Shown here: piece by piece, positions 49,390-58,013 of the stretch
Layout of the letters: every line of letters starts with the position of its first letter
Position numbering within the stretch: position 1 is the first letter of the stretch
NCBI RefSeq assembly: GCF_900460215.1
Contig: NZ_UHIA01000003.1
Location: 434,001 to 498,000 of the forward strand
Reading direction: 5' to 3'
Length of the DNA: 64,000 bases
DNA from: Suttonella indologenes
Lineage (GTDB): Bacteria > Pseudomonadota > Gammaproteobacteria > Cardiobacteriales > Cardiobacteriaceae
Made by a program: the position numbers and the translations under genes
The notes under the pieces: model-generated
Told to the model about the DNA's origin: nothing
The model's database searches: none
Seen by the model: only the letters and a program-made list of their open reading frames with translations

Positions 49390-51600
49390 ATGTTTCGCCC
49401 TTCTTTATTGACCGCCGCTGTGTGCGCAGCACTCTATACACCTGCTTTTTCTCAACAAACTAATACTACCACCTCCATCGAGCTGAATCCGATTACCGTC
49501 AGTTCTTCGCGGGAATATTCGCCGCTGAACAAATTGGCCAATAACATTACGGTGATCAACGACAAAACGCTGGAGAATCATCTGGCATTAAGCGTGGAAG
49601 ATGCCTTGGAAAGCGTGCCGGGGGTGTCTTTTGACGGACAAGGTCGCTACGGTTTAAGCGATGTGACGATTCGCGGCGTGAGCGGCAACCGCGTCAAACT
49701 CTTGGTTGACGGTCAGGAAATCGCCAATTATTTCAGCTTCGGGCCTTTTCAAACCGCCGGTCGCCAATATTTGGACTTAAACAATATGAAGCAGGTGGAA
49801 ATCATCAAAGGCCCCGCTTCTTCTTTGCACGGCTCTGATGCCGTGGGCGGCGTAGTAAGTTTTATAAGCAAGACGCCGGATGATTATCTGCAAGCAGACA
49901 AACGTTTCGGCGGCAGCGTCGGGGCAAGCTATCACGGCGACAGCAATACTTTCGCCCAAGACGCAACCTTGGCTTTCGCCCTATCGCCGCAATGGGACGG
50001 CTTGGTGAGTCTCGGTTTTTCGCAGGGACATGAACGCGAGAATCATCATGGTAATGACGCCATCGGCGCCAGCCGCAGCAGCCCGAATCCTGAAGACAAT
50101 AAAAGCCGCAATATTCAAGGACAATTGCGCTTTAAACCCAATGAAAATCATACCTTCAGCCTCAAAGTCTCGGATTACCGCTTTGAGCATGATAGCAATC
50201 TCCTGAAAGATACGGGCAATCCTGTCAATATGGCGACGTTTAATCTGTATAACTACAACAGCAATCGCGCAGAAGACGAACAAAAACGCCAATCACTGGC
50301 TTTGCGCCATGATTTTACAATTCATCAAGCATGGGCGGATAGCGGACATTGGCAGATTTTCGCCCAAAAACAAGCATCGCAGCAAAACAGTATTATGAAC
50401 GGCAGAAATGCGGGCAATATTTTAGGCGACCGTTTCCGTCAATCCGATTATGAAGTCAAAGAAATCGGCGGCGAATTGCAATTGCATAAACATATTGCAG
50501 GCAATATCAGCCAAGATTGGGTGTACGGCATGAATATCAATCGAAAAGACGTTTCGATGCTGCGTTACGGCTACGACAAATTTGGTGCAACACCCCCCTC
50601 TATTAAACATGATAAAAACGCGCCTGATAGCGAGATTAGCCAAATCGGCGTCTTTGCCCAAAACCGCCTGAGTTTCGGCGACAGCGGCTTTTCTTTAATC
50701 CCCGGCATCCGCTACGACTATTACCGCCTCAAAACCAAGCCCGATGCGATTTTCTGGAATAGCGCGGGCAGCAATTTCAAGCTGAAAGAATTTAACGAAG
50801 GAGAATTTTCCTTCCGCTTAGGCGCTTTATATGACATTAACGAGCAACACAGCCTGTATGCCAACTATGCCGAGGGCTTTCGCGTACCTAGTTTCAAAGA
50901 AACCAATCTTGGCTTTGAAAACTTACGCCAAAAATATTCCTACATTGCCAATCCTTCTTTACAACCTGAAAAAAGCCGCGGTATCGAGCTGGGCTGGCGC
51001 AGCGACAACGGCATTTTCCATCATGATTTAAGCCTATTTTACAACCGCTATAAAAACTTCATCAAAACCGAGCATTTCAAAGGCAGAAATAAAGCCGGCT
51101 TGGGCGAATATGAGAGCATCAATCTGCCCAGCACGGAAATTTACGGTGCCGAGCTTGCCGCAGGAATGGATTTCGGCGCCATCAGCGAAGCTTTAAACGG
51201 ACTGTCCACCCAATTGGCGCTGGCTTATGCCAAAGGCAAAGACCGTCAAAGCGGCGAAGCGCTGGCGAATATCGAACCGCTTTCCGGTCATCTCGGTCTG
51301 CAATACGATGCGCCTAGCGATATCTGGGGCGTGGCAGGCAAATGGCATTTCGCTAGTGCGAAAAAAAGTAAAGATTTGCCAAGCAGCGGCTATCTACCCA
51401 CAGGCGGCTACGGCGTCTTTGACCTCACAGGCTACTACCGCCCGATTCCGGACCTGACTGTCCGCGCCGGCATCTTCAATGCCTTTGACAAAGCCTACAT
51501 CCCTTGGAGCGATGCCAAAACCTTGAGCAACAGCCGCGATCAGCAAATCTACTCCGCCCCCGGTCGCTGGTTCGGTGCTTCGATTCGCTATGATTTCTAA
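49390..51600 (+). CDS. TonB-dependent outer-membrane receptor (heme/haemoglobin type)
   Basis: The 736-residue receptor has a signal peptide (to about residue 22, TPAFSQQ) and a plug domain: NPITVSSSREYSPLNKLANNITVINDKTLE, VEDALESVPGVSFDGQGRYGLSDVTIRGVSGNRVKLLVDG and VEIIKGPASSLHGSDAVGGVVSF. A 22-strand barrel ends in RWFGASIRYDF. The AEGFRVPSFKETN and ANPSLQPEKSRGIELGW segments correspond to the FRAP/NPNL motifs of heme and haemoglobin receptors. Together with downstream hmuT, hugZ, hmuU and hmuV, heme is the likely substrate. Confidence 0.9.
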   Translation: MFRPSLLTAAVCAALYTPAFSQQTNTTTSIELNPITVSSSREYSPLNKLANNITVINDKTLENHLALSVEDALESVPGVSFDGQGRYGLSDVTIRGVSGNRVKLLVDGQEIANYFSFGPFQTAGRQYLDLNNMKQVEIIKGPASSLHGSDAVGGVVSFISKTPDDYLQADKRFGGSVGASYHGDSNTFAQDATLAFALSPQWDGLVSLGFSQGHERENHHGNDAIGASRSSPNPEDNKSRNIQGQLRFKPNENHTFSLKVSDYRFEHDSNLLKDTGNPVNMATFNLYNYNSNRAEDEQKRQSLALRHDFTIHQAWADSGHWQIFAQKQASQQNSIMNGRNAGNILGDRFRQSDYEVKEIGGELQLHKHIAGNISQDWVYGMNINRKDVSMLRYGYDKFGATPPSIKHDKNAPDSEISQIGVFAQNRLSFGDSGFSLIPGIRYDYYRLKTKPDAIFWNSAGSNFKLKEFNEGEFSFRLGALYDINEQHSLYANYAEGFRVPSFKETNLGFENLRQKYSYIANPSLQPEKSRGIELGWRSDNGIFHHDLSLFYNRYKNFIKTEHFKGRNKAGLGEYESINLPSTEIYGAELAAGMDFGAISEALNGLSTQLALAYAKGKDRQSGEALANIEPLSGHLGLQYDAPSDIWGVAGKWHFASAKKSKDLPSSGYLPTGGYGVFDLTGYYRPIPDLTVRAGIFNAFDKAYIPWSDAKTLSNSRDQQIYSAPGRWFGASIRYDF

Positions 51601-52101
51601 GCAAACAACTATTATTTGAACTCAATGGCAAAAAGTTTCGGCTTTTTGCCATGATTTATCATAAACAACTTAGCAATAATCTTTTTCAGGCAGTTATCTA
51701 TATAGTACCTTAACGTCAAAATGAAATTTAGAAATGCGCATTTCATCAGGAGAAGTGCTTGGCATAATCTCATGTTGACCTTAAGAGGCTATACATCTCC
51801 AATTAGCAAAGAAACAAGCAAGAACAAGTAAACGAAATGATTTCACGAAGCCTCCCACATCCCCTTTGCGGCGCTGAGACAATGCAGAATTTTTCGGGAA
51901 TCAGCGTACCATGTTTGAGCCAGCGAGTCTGGCACGCGCCGAAAAATTCAAATTGGCGAAGGCAGTTCGCAAAGCGAACCGCCGCAACGGGGTTGCTTTT
52001 TTTGGTTACTTTTTTGGCAAGGCAAAAATTTACAAAGAAAGAAGTTAAGCTTATGAAATAATAGGATTTTTAATTTACTTAATTATATTTTGGAGAATCT
52101 C
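51601..52101. other. Gap between receptor and hmuT, with a MITE and an unexplained segment
   Basis: The 501-bp gap holds the diverged family A MITE at 51701-51793 and then 51870-52040. The latter is a GC-richer segment with a direct repeat-like GTTCGCAAAGCGAACC palindrome and GGTTGCTTTTTTTGGTTACTTTTTTGGCAAGGC, which looks like the degraded 3' end of some mobile or conserved sequence. A 74-codon frame at 51837 is not convincing. The last 60 bp are the AT-rich hmuT leader. Confidence 0.5.
51701..51793. repeat. MITE family A, copy 5 (diverged)
   Basis: 93 bp, TATAGTACCTTAACGTCAAA to TTGACCTTAAGAGGCTATA; about 15 differences from the other four, but exactly the same length. Confidence 0.85.
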
Positions 52102-52968
52102 ATGAGAAACTTAATATTTTCCTTATTGGCGGCAGCCGTTTTTGCCGCCCAAGCCGAGATGCCGCAGCGCGTCGTCTCCACCGCCGGCAATGCCTCGGAA
52201 GTGGTCGCCTTATTAGGCAAAGCCGATGTATTGGTCGGCGTGGATACTACTTCCATGCGTCCGCTCGATGTCATGGAAGACAAGCCCAAAATCGGCTACC
52301 GCCGCCAATTATCCGCCGAGGGCATCTTATCCTTGCAGCCGGATTTAATTCTGATGGCGCCCGATGCCGGCCCGCCGGCGGTAGCCGAGCAAATCAAAGC
52401 CAGCGGCGTACGCCTATTAGCCCTGAAAGACGAGCAAAGTCTTGAAGGGATTCGCACCGATATTGCCCTGATTGCCGAAGCCTTAGACGCACAAGCTGCC
52501 GGCGAAGAATTGATTGCCGAGATTCTTGCCGATGAAACAGCGCTTGCCGCCATTGCCGCACAATATGCGGGAAACAGTGCATTGGTGCTTATCGACACTG
52601 GCACGCAAGGCGTATTCGGGCAAGGTCGCAACAGTGCAGGTGCGCATCTTTTAGAGATTTTGCGGCTAGAAAACCGCTTTGATGCCGAAGGCAACAAACC
52701 TTTGGCAAACGAAGCATTAGTCGCCTTAGATGCTGATGTGATTTTCCTTGCCAGCCGCGAAGGGGCGCGCAAATCCATCACGATTGAGCCGCTTGCCGTT
52801 GAGCATCCGCAATATGCCCTACTCAGCAACACGGCGGCAGGGCGCAAAGGCTGCGTGTTTGCGGTCAATATCTTAGATGCGCTGGGCTTTAGCGCTTATA
52901 CTGCCCGCTATGCCGCCGCCATGTTGAAAACCGCCGCACCTTGTTTGCGCACCGACATCACACATTAA
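52102..52968 (+). CDS. hmuT: Heme ABC transporter substrate-binding protein
   Basis: The 288-residue periplasmic protein has a signal peptide ending near FAAQAEM and the HmuT/ChuT pattern PQRVVSTAGNASEVVALLGKADVLVGVDTTS, KIGYRRQLSAEGILSLQPDLILMAPDAGPPAV (Tyr and Arg at the heme-binding loop), VLIDTGTQGVFGQGRNSAGAHLLEIL, and FAVNILDALGFSAYTARYAAAML. The ATG at 52102 has GGAGA upstream. It starts the hmuT-hugZ-tauE-hmuU-hmuV operon. Confidence 0.92.
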   Translation: MRNLIFSLLAAAVFAAQAEMPQRVVSTAGNASEVVALLGKADVLVGVDTTSMRPLDVMEDKPKIGYRRQLSAEGILSLQPDLILMAPDAGPPAVAEQIKASGVRLLALKDEQSLEGIRTDIALIAEALDAQAAGEELIAEILADETALAAIAAQYAGNSALVLIDTGTQGVFGQGRNSAGAHLLEILRLENRFDAEGNKPLANEALVALDADVIFLASREGARKSITIEPLAVEHPQYALLSNTAAGRKGCVFAVNILDALGFSAYTARYAAAMLKTAAPCLRTDITH

Positions 52969-52979
52969 AGGATAAGCCT

Positions 52980-53801
52980 ATGAACGACCGTTTTTTTACC
53001 CATAGCCCGCAGGCGCAAGCCAAAGCCGCACAAGGCATCAAACGTGCGCCCGAAGACCGCTACACCACACTCAAAGCCATGCAGGATTTACGCAACATCT
53101 GGTTTTCGCAATTTGCCGGCACCCTTTCCACCATTTACCGCGACGAACTGCCGCTGGCGAGCTATCCTGCCGCTTCGGTCGTGCCCTATGTTTTAGACGA
53201 TGCCTACCGCCCTGTGCTACTCATCGGGCATATCGCCGAGCATACGCAAAACGCCCTGCACAATCCTAAAGCCTGTCTGTTTATGCGCGAACATCGTCCG
53301 CATGGCGATGTGCAAAACCAGTGGCGCTTAAGCGCCATCGGCGATTTACTGCCCGTGCCTGAAGCGGAAATCCCCGCCATTAGCGCGCGCTATTTCGCCC
53401 ACTATCCGCAGGCACAGGATTACGATGCCACGCACCATTTCAGCTTCTTCCGTCTGCACAGCAAAAAATTCCGCATCATCATGGGATTCGGCGATATTCG
53501 CTGGGTCAGCGCCGATGCACCTTTCAGCCACCCCGCCTTAGCGCCCGATATTTGCGAACGCATCATCACGCATATGAACGAAGACCATCACGATGCCATG
53601 CGCGGCTATCTCCGCCATCTGCCTGATGCGCCGCAAAATATTCCCGACGATGCGCAGGTGCTGATGACGGCGGTCAATCCTTACGGCTGCACCCTCAAAT
53701 ACGGCGACGGACTGTATTTCCAGCCCTTTGAGCAGCCTGCCACCGATGCCAATGCCGTGCGCGATGCACTGGTCGCCTTGGCACAAGCGCATCGCGACTA
53801 A
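52980..53801 (+). CDS. Heme-utilisation protein HugZ/HutZ
   Basis: The 273-residue cytosolic protein starts at 52980 with AAGGAT upstream. It has a flavin-reductase-like split-barrel (LRNIWFSQFAGTLSTIY, ASVVPYVLDDAYRPVLLIGHIAEHTQNALHNPKACLFM) and a C-terminal DUF2470 domain (ICERIITHMNEDHHDAMRGYLRH with HMNEDHHDA). Relatives bind or degrade heme to release iron. It follows hmuT after 11 bp. Confidence 0.9.
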   Translation: MNDRFFTHSPQAQAKAAQGIKRAPEDRYTTLKAMQDLRNIWFSQFAGTLSTIYRDELPLASYPAASVVPYVLDDAYRPVLLIGHIAEHTQNALHNPKACLFMREHRPHGDVQNQWRLSAIGDLLPVPEAEIPAISARYFAHYPQAQDYDATHHFSFFRLHSKKFRIIMGFGDIRWVSADAPFSHPALAPDICERIITHMNEDHHDAMRGYLRHLPDAPQNIPDDAQVLMTAVNPYGCTLKYGDGLYFQPFEQPATDANAVRDALVALAQAHRD

Positions 53802-53846
53802 GCCGAAAAGCAAAACCATGCGGTATTTGCCGCGTGATGTTTCGCC

Positions 53847-54581
53847 ATGCCGCCGCTTATCCTCGCCAGCATTTTTGCCCTTGCCGCCCTTTTGCACGGC
53901 GCGGCGGGCATCGGTTTTCCCCTTGTCTTGACCGCCATACTCAGCCTGTCCCTCAGTATGAAAGAGACGGTGGTACTCAGCGCCCTGCCGATCCTGCTCG
54001 TCAATCTCATCAGCATGTTCAGCGGCGGCGCGCTGCTTCCCATACTGCGCCGCTATGCGCCGCTGGCAGCGGCAGCCACGCTGGGCAGTTTCGCCGGCGT
54101 CAAATTACTGCTGATTCTGCCTTCCGCATGGCTGCAATGCCTGCTCTCGCTGCTGATTGCGCTCTACATCTTCTGCGCGCGGCGCAACATCGTCTTGGCA
54201 ATGCCGAATACGCAGTCATTTACCCTTGCCTACGGCTTGTTTGCCGGCATCATCGGCGGCGCGACCAATGCCATGTCCTCGGTATTGATGATGTATCTGC
54301 TCGCCCTCAGTCAGGATAAAAACGAAATCGCGCAGGCGGCGAATCTCTGTTTCGGACTGGCGAAAATCGTGCAAATCGCCCTCTTATGGCACGAGATTAT
54401 CGCGCTGCCGCATATCGCCGCGACCCTGCTTCTGCCCACCCTCGCCGCCGTTGCCGCCTTGCTCTGCGGCATCCGCCTGCGCAAACGCATGCCCTTTACC
54501 CTGTTCCGCCGCTTAAGCCTAGGCATACTTGCCCTTCTCGCCCTGATGATGTTCGGCAAAAGCCTAGCGCATTTACTATGA
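53847..54581 (+). CDS. TauE/SafE family membrane protein
   Basis: The 244-residue integral membrane protein has 7-8 hydrophobic segments. ALLHGAAGIGFPLVLTAILSLSLSMKETVVLSALPILLVNLISMFSGG is the first TauE repeat and YGLFAGIIGGATNAMSSVLMMYLLALSQDKNEIAQAANL the second. Members move sulfur- or organic anions. It lies inside the heme operon, between hugZ and hmuU; a role in heme uptake is not known. Confidence 0.85.
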   Translation: MPPLILASIFALAALLHGAAGIGFPLVLTAILSLSLSMKETVVLSALPILLVNLISMFSGGALLPILRRYAPLAAAATLGSFAGVKLLLILPSAWLQCLLSLLIALYIFCARRNIVLAMPNTQSFTLAYGLFAGIIGGATNAMSSVLMMYLLALSQDKNEIAQAANLCFGLAKIVQIALLWHEIIALPHIAATLLLPTLAAVAALLCGIRLRKRMPFTLFRRLSLGILALLALMMFGKSLAHLL

Positions 54582-54590
54582 GAAAACGCC

Positions 54591-55577
54591 GTGAAATTCC
54601 TCTGTAGCCTGCTTGCTTTATTATTCATCAGCCTTGTGATTTGCGCCCATATCGGCGCCAGCCGACTGCCGCTTGAGGCGTGGTGGTGCGGCGAGGCATC
54701 CTGCCAAAACGCCGCCTATATCCTCTGGCAAATCCGCCTGCCGCGACTCTTGGCGGCCGTCTTAATCGGCGCCGCCCTAGCTATTAGCGGCGCGACCATG
54801 CAGGGACTGTTCCGCAATCCCTTAGTCGAGCCGGGCATTATCGGCGTATCCTCCGGCGCAGGACTGGCGGCGGCATTATATTTAGTCATCCTTCAACCGC
54901 TGATACCCAAATCCCTGATGCTGTACGCCTTACCGATCGCCGCTTTTGTCGGCGGTTGGGCGGTTACCTTTCTGCTCTATCAATTCTCGCGCCGCCAAGG
55001 GCAATTACATATCGCCATCATGCTGCTCATCGGCATCGCCATTGCCGCCTTCACGGGCGCCATGACCGGTATTTTGGTCTATATCGCCGACGACAACCAA
55101 TTGCGCAGCTTCACATTTTGGAGCATGGGCTCACTGGCGGGCATTAACTGGTCGATGGTGGCGCTGCTTGCTGCCGCCCTCACCTTTTCCGCGCCCCTGA
55201 TTTGGCGCGAACACCGCGCGCTTAATGCTTTCACGCTCGGCGAAGCCGATGCCGAACATATCGGCTTTGCCGTCAAACACATCAAACGCCGCCTCGTCTT
55301 CCATGTCGCCCTGCTGACCGCCTGCAGCGTCGCCTGCGTCGGCGCAATCGGCTTTATCGGCTTAGTCGTTCCGCATCTGATGCGCCTTGCCGGCGGTGGC
55401 AATCATCGCTACCTGCTGCCGAGCAGCCTGCTCGGCGGTGCTATCTTATTAGTGATTGCCGACACCCTCGCACGCAGTCTCGCCGCGCCTGCGGAAATAC
55501 CGGTCGGCATCTTTACCGCCCTATTCGGCGCGCCCTTCCTCGCGCTCATGGTCTGGAAAAGCGGAAAACGCCTATGA
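54591..55577 (+). CDS. hmuU: Heme ABC transporter permease
   Basis: The 328-residue FecCD-type permease starts with GTG at 54591. Features: IRLPRLLAAVLIGAALAISGATMQGLFRNPLVEPGIIGVSSGAGLAAAL (family motif), GEADAEHIGFAVKHIKRR (coupling loop) and GAIGFIGLVVPHLMRLAGGGNHRYLLPSSLLGGA. The N-P-L-V/A-E/D-P-G-I-I-G-V-S-SGA stretch is that of heme and B12 permeases. It overlaps hmuV by 4 bp. Confidence 0.94.
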   Translation: MKFLCSLLALLFISLVICAHIGASRLPLEAWWCGEASCQNAAYILWQIRLPRLLAAVLIGAALAISGATMQGLFRNPLVEPGIIGVSSGAGLAAALYLVILQPLIPKSLMLYALPIAAFVGGWAVTFLLYQFSRRQGQLHIAIMLLIGIAIAAFTGAMTGILVYIADDNQLRSFTFWSMGSLAGINWSMVALLAAALTFSAPLIWREHRALNAFTLGEADAEHIGFAVKHIKRRLVFHVALLTACSVACVGAIGFIGLVVPHLMRLAGGGNHRYLLPSSLLGGAILLVIADTLARSLAAPAEIPVGIFTALFGAPFLALMVWKSGKRL

Positions 55578-56377
55578 ACACTATCCTGAAACTTCATCAT
55601 CTTCGCATCACACAAGGCAAACGCGAAGTGCTCTGCGTACCGCAACTACATATTGCACAAGGACAATTAACCGCCATCATCGGGCCGAACGGCGCCGGCA
55701 AAAGCACTCTGCTCAATGCCCTAAGCGGCAACCACAGCCACAGCGCCGCGCAGATTTTTCATCAAGAACACAGCCTTGCTCAATTCGGCGGACTGGCGCT
55801 GGCGCAAAAACGCGCCATGCTCAGCCAACACAGCAGCATCGCCTTTCCGCTCTCGGTTGCCGAACTGGTGCGCTTGGGACGCGAACCCTACCGCACACAG
55901 GCGGCACAGCAACAAGACCAAGCCGTCTGCGACTGGGCAATGAACGCCATGTCGCTCAATACATTGCGAGAGCGCAGCAGCGCCGAACTCTCGGGCGGCG
56001 AACAGCACCGCGCCCATATTGCGCGCGTCCTCGCACAACTGCTGCCCGTCCTCGATGCTGATTTAAGCGACAAATGGCTGCTTTTGGACGAACCCACCAA
56101 CCATCTCGATATTCATCATCAATATCAATTCTTTGCCCTCTTACAACAATTGAAAATGCGCGGCTTAAGCATCATCGCCATTCTGCACGACCCTGCTTTG
56201 GCGATAAACCAAGCCGACCGCATTGTGATGCTCAAAGAAGGACAAGTCTTCGGCGAATGCCCTGCCGCCGAGCTGGCGCGCAGCCAAGCCTTGGACGCGC
56301 TTTACGGCATGCAGATGCGCTGCCGCTACTGCGACAGCACGCAGCAATACTATCTCGCCCCGCAATTATCTGCATAA
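55574..56377 (+). CDS. hmuV: Heme ABC transporter ATP-binding protein
   Basis: The 267-residue ATPase has Walker A AIIGPNGAGKSTLLNALSG, Q-loop AMLSQHSSIAFPLSV, signature LSGGEQHRAHIARVLAQL, Walker B WLLLDEPTNHLDIHHQ and H-loop IAILHDPALAINQADRI. The SVAELVRLGREPYR segment is typical of HmuV. It ends the heme operon. Confidence 0.95.
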   Translation: MNTILKLHHLRITQGKREVLCVPQLHIAQGQLTAIIGPNGAGKSTLLNALSGNHSHSAAQIFHQEHSLAQFGGLALAQKRAMLSQHSSIAFPLSVAELVRLGREPYRTQAAQQQDQAVCDWAMNAMSLNTLRERSSAELSGGEQHRAHIARVLAQLLPVLDADLSDKWLLLDEPTNHLDIHHQYQFFALLQQLKMRGLSIIAILHDPALAINQADRIVMLKEGQVFGECPAAELARSQALDALYGMQMRCRYCDSTQQYYLAPQLSA

Positions 56378-56468
56378 ACAGAAACAAAACAATGAACTAG
56401 AAAAAACATTAAAAAATTATATCCATTTTGTTATAGTTTTCCGCCACCATTTTTCAGGAGGAAAACAA
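56378..56468 (+). promoter_or_regulatory. Promoter region of the truncated AbgT gene
   Basis: TATAGT near 56433 is -10-like, and a strong CAGGAGGAAAAC ribosome binding site (56455-56466) precedes the ATG. The expression signals of the broken gene are thus still intact. Confidence 0.5.
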
Positions 56469-56592
56469 ATGGAACAGAAATCTCAGCGCGATTGGCTGCA
56501 AAAAATCGAATATATCGGCAACAAACTGCCCGACATTACGATACTCTTTGTCTATGCCCTCGCCATTTGCTGGCTCTTATCATGGGGCTTGT
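56469..56592 (+). pseudogene. AbgT-family transporter, N-terminal fragment
   Basis: About 41 codons encode MEQKSQRDWLQKIEYIGNKL, then PDITILFVYALAICWLLSWGL, which follows the N-terminus of AbgT proteins (compare EFIGNKLPNPFMLFVYLTL in the intact copy at 32963). The frame goes on for 15 unrelated codons and stops at 56639. It has native base composition and codon use. The rest of the gene (about 460 codons) is missing, replaced by the imported segment. Confidence 0.85.
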
Positions 56593-56817
56593 GGGTTCAA
56601 AGGTTTCAAGCTGCCTATTTATGCTGGTCATTTGTGTGAAACAGAATGTTTTTTGCTTGCCTGCTTCACAATCTATGCCGATGACATACCAAATGCCGTT
56701 GCGGTTGAGCAATGAATAAGGTTCCAGTGTGTAATATTTACCTTTTTCATGTCCTGCTTTGCGGTAGTGAAATTCAATGGTGTTTCGGTTTTCAATGGAT
56801 TGGCGAATTAAATCAAA

Positions 56818-56829
56818 TTCAGGCTGCCT
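56818..56829 (-). repeat. Neisseriaceae-type DNA uptake sequence
   Basis: Exact 12-mer AGGCAGCCTGAA on the minus strand, the dialect of Kingella-type uptake sequences as I recall it. Confidence 0.6.
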
Positions 56830-57123
56830 GTTTTTAATATCTTCGTATTGGAAACCTTTGATTTGTATGCTTTGTGTTAAGTGTTCTTGGTAAAAGGTGC
56901 GGTCTATTTCAGGCAGCAGGTCTTGTATGCTGCAAAAGCGGGCAAAACGTTCAATGTCTTGCGGATAAAGATGCCCGAGTTTGGCTTTGTCCAAGCTGTA
57001 ATAGCGTCCGCCGTGTTCGTTCCATGCTAAAAAATCCAGCCGTTCATTGAGGTCGCGCTGAATGGTGCGGATGTTGATTTGAAATTCTTCGGCAAGTTGG
57101 TGTAGTCTAAACGTTCGCCTGTA

Positions 57124-57135
57124 TTCAGACGGCAT
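57124..57135 (-). repeat. Neisseria AT-type DNA uptake sequence
   Basis: Exact ATGCCGTCTGAA on the minus strand, inside the WYL pseudogene. Confidence 0.6.
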
Positions 57136-57385
57136 AGAATGATGGATAGACGGTAGGCAAGTTTTTCGTGTTTGCTCATGATGTTCCAATTGCTTATTAA
57201 GGTAACAACAGTATATTCAGGCAGCTTGCGCGGTTGTGTCGCATTCCAAACTTATTTTGTAAAAAAAATGTCATTATGATACACGATTTTTAGGCTTTAT
57301 GTTCTTTTAAAAGAATATAAAGCCGTTCTTGTGGCGATTTGAATGTTGGATAGTAAGAGATTTAATAGAAGCAGAGGAATGGCTC

Positions 57386-57721
57386 GTGAAATCCACTATC
57401 AAACAAAGCATTGGTCAAGCGGTTGCCAAGCAACGCAAAGCGGTCGGTTTGACGCAAGCGCAGTTGGCAGAACGTTTGAATTTAAGCCTTGATGCCATAT
57501 CACGTTTGGAGCGTGGCAATATTGGTTTGACGGTGGAACGAATGGTTGAGCTAGCGGAAATTTTTGGTTGTGAAACGGTAGATTTATTGCATGAAGGCAG
57601 CACTCGGGTGCGCGACCAAGCTAGGGAATTGGAAGATTTGTTGCAGGAATTGGCAGAAGAAGAACGAATTGAGTTGCTAAGCTTGGTAAGACAAATGATT
57701 GAATGGAAAAGGGGAGAATGA
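57386..57721 (+). CDS. XRE-family helix-turn-helix regulator
   Basis: The best start is GTG at 57386 with AGAGGA about 10 bp upstream, giving 111 residues; the frame is open further upstream without support. The HTH is IGQAVAKQRKAVGLTQAQLAERLNLSLDAISRLERGNIGLTVERMVELAEIFGCE, a Cro/C1-type domain. The C-terminal part is a charged helix (DQARELEDLLQELAEEERIEL) that may dimerise. It is coupled by an ATGA overlap to the immunity-like gene that follows and is likely its regulator. Confidence 0.85.
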   Translation: MKSTIKQSIGQAVAKQRKAVGLTQAQLAERLNLSLDAISRLERGNIGLTVERMVELAEIFGCETVDLLHEGSTRVRDQARELEDLLQELAEEERIELLSLVRQMIEWKRGE

Positions 57722-58002
57722 TGATTGCCCGCATAGTTAGGAACTTAAAAATAAAAAACAAGTTACTTTTTATTTTTGATAAATATAAAGAACAATTTTC
57801 AAAAACAGATTTACCTTATTTCATCAATGATGAAATAGAATTGGTTGAGTATGGTGAATATGCAATAGCATTGGAAAATTTCTGTTCAAATTTATATGAA
57901 TTTAATGTAAAAATTTTTCAAGAAGATTTAGAAATCATTAAAGAATGTGCAACTCTGATGAAACTAAAAGAAGAAACTTGGAATTTTATTGAAACAATAT
58001 AG
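57718..58002 (+). CDS. MafI-family-like immunity protein
   Basis: A 94-residue protein starting with ATG in the ATGA overlap with the regulator. It is AT-rich. ELVEYGEYAIALENFCSNLYEFNVKIFQEDLEIIKECATLMKLKEETWNFI matches the pattern of MafI immunity proteins of Neisseria (an acidic helix, G-E-Y/W-x-x-A-x-E-x-L-C-x-x-L-Y-E-x, I-x-x-L-x-x-x-M-x-L). MafI proteins protect against MafB toxins. No MafB toxin is present next to it; a large TPS haemagglutinin follows. The family call comes from memory of the pattern. Confidence 0.6.
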   Translation: MMIARIVRNLKIKNKLLFIFDKYKEQFSKTDLPYFINDEIELVEYGEYAIALENFCSNLYEFNVKIFQEDLEIIKECATLMKLKEETWNFIETI

Positions 58003-58013
58003 CAAGCAAGGTA

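Larger units (their letters stand above)
56592..57179 (-). pseudogene. WYL-domain transcriptional regulator, frameshifted and truncated
   Basis: The gene starts at 57179 (MSKHEKLAYRLSIILCRLNTGERL). The frame then breaks at about 57100-57110 and continues in another frame with RLHQLAEEFQINIRTIQRDLNERLDFLAWNEHGGRYYSL. That makes an HTH followed by a WYL domain (IENRNTIEFHYRKAGHEKGKYYTLEPYSLLNRNGIWYVIGID). The reading ends near QLETFEP at the junction with the AbgT fragment, so the C-terminal extension is missing. WYL proteins are ligand-responsive regulators, often of defence and mobile loci. An AT-type Neisseria uptake 12-mer lies inside the coding part. Confidence 0.75.

Noticed and set aside
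51837..52061. 74-codon frame between the receptor and hmuT
   Set aside because: Low-quality composition, no ribosome binding site; the region reads as a decayed non-coding segment.
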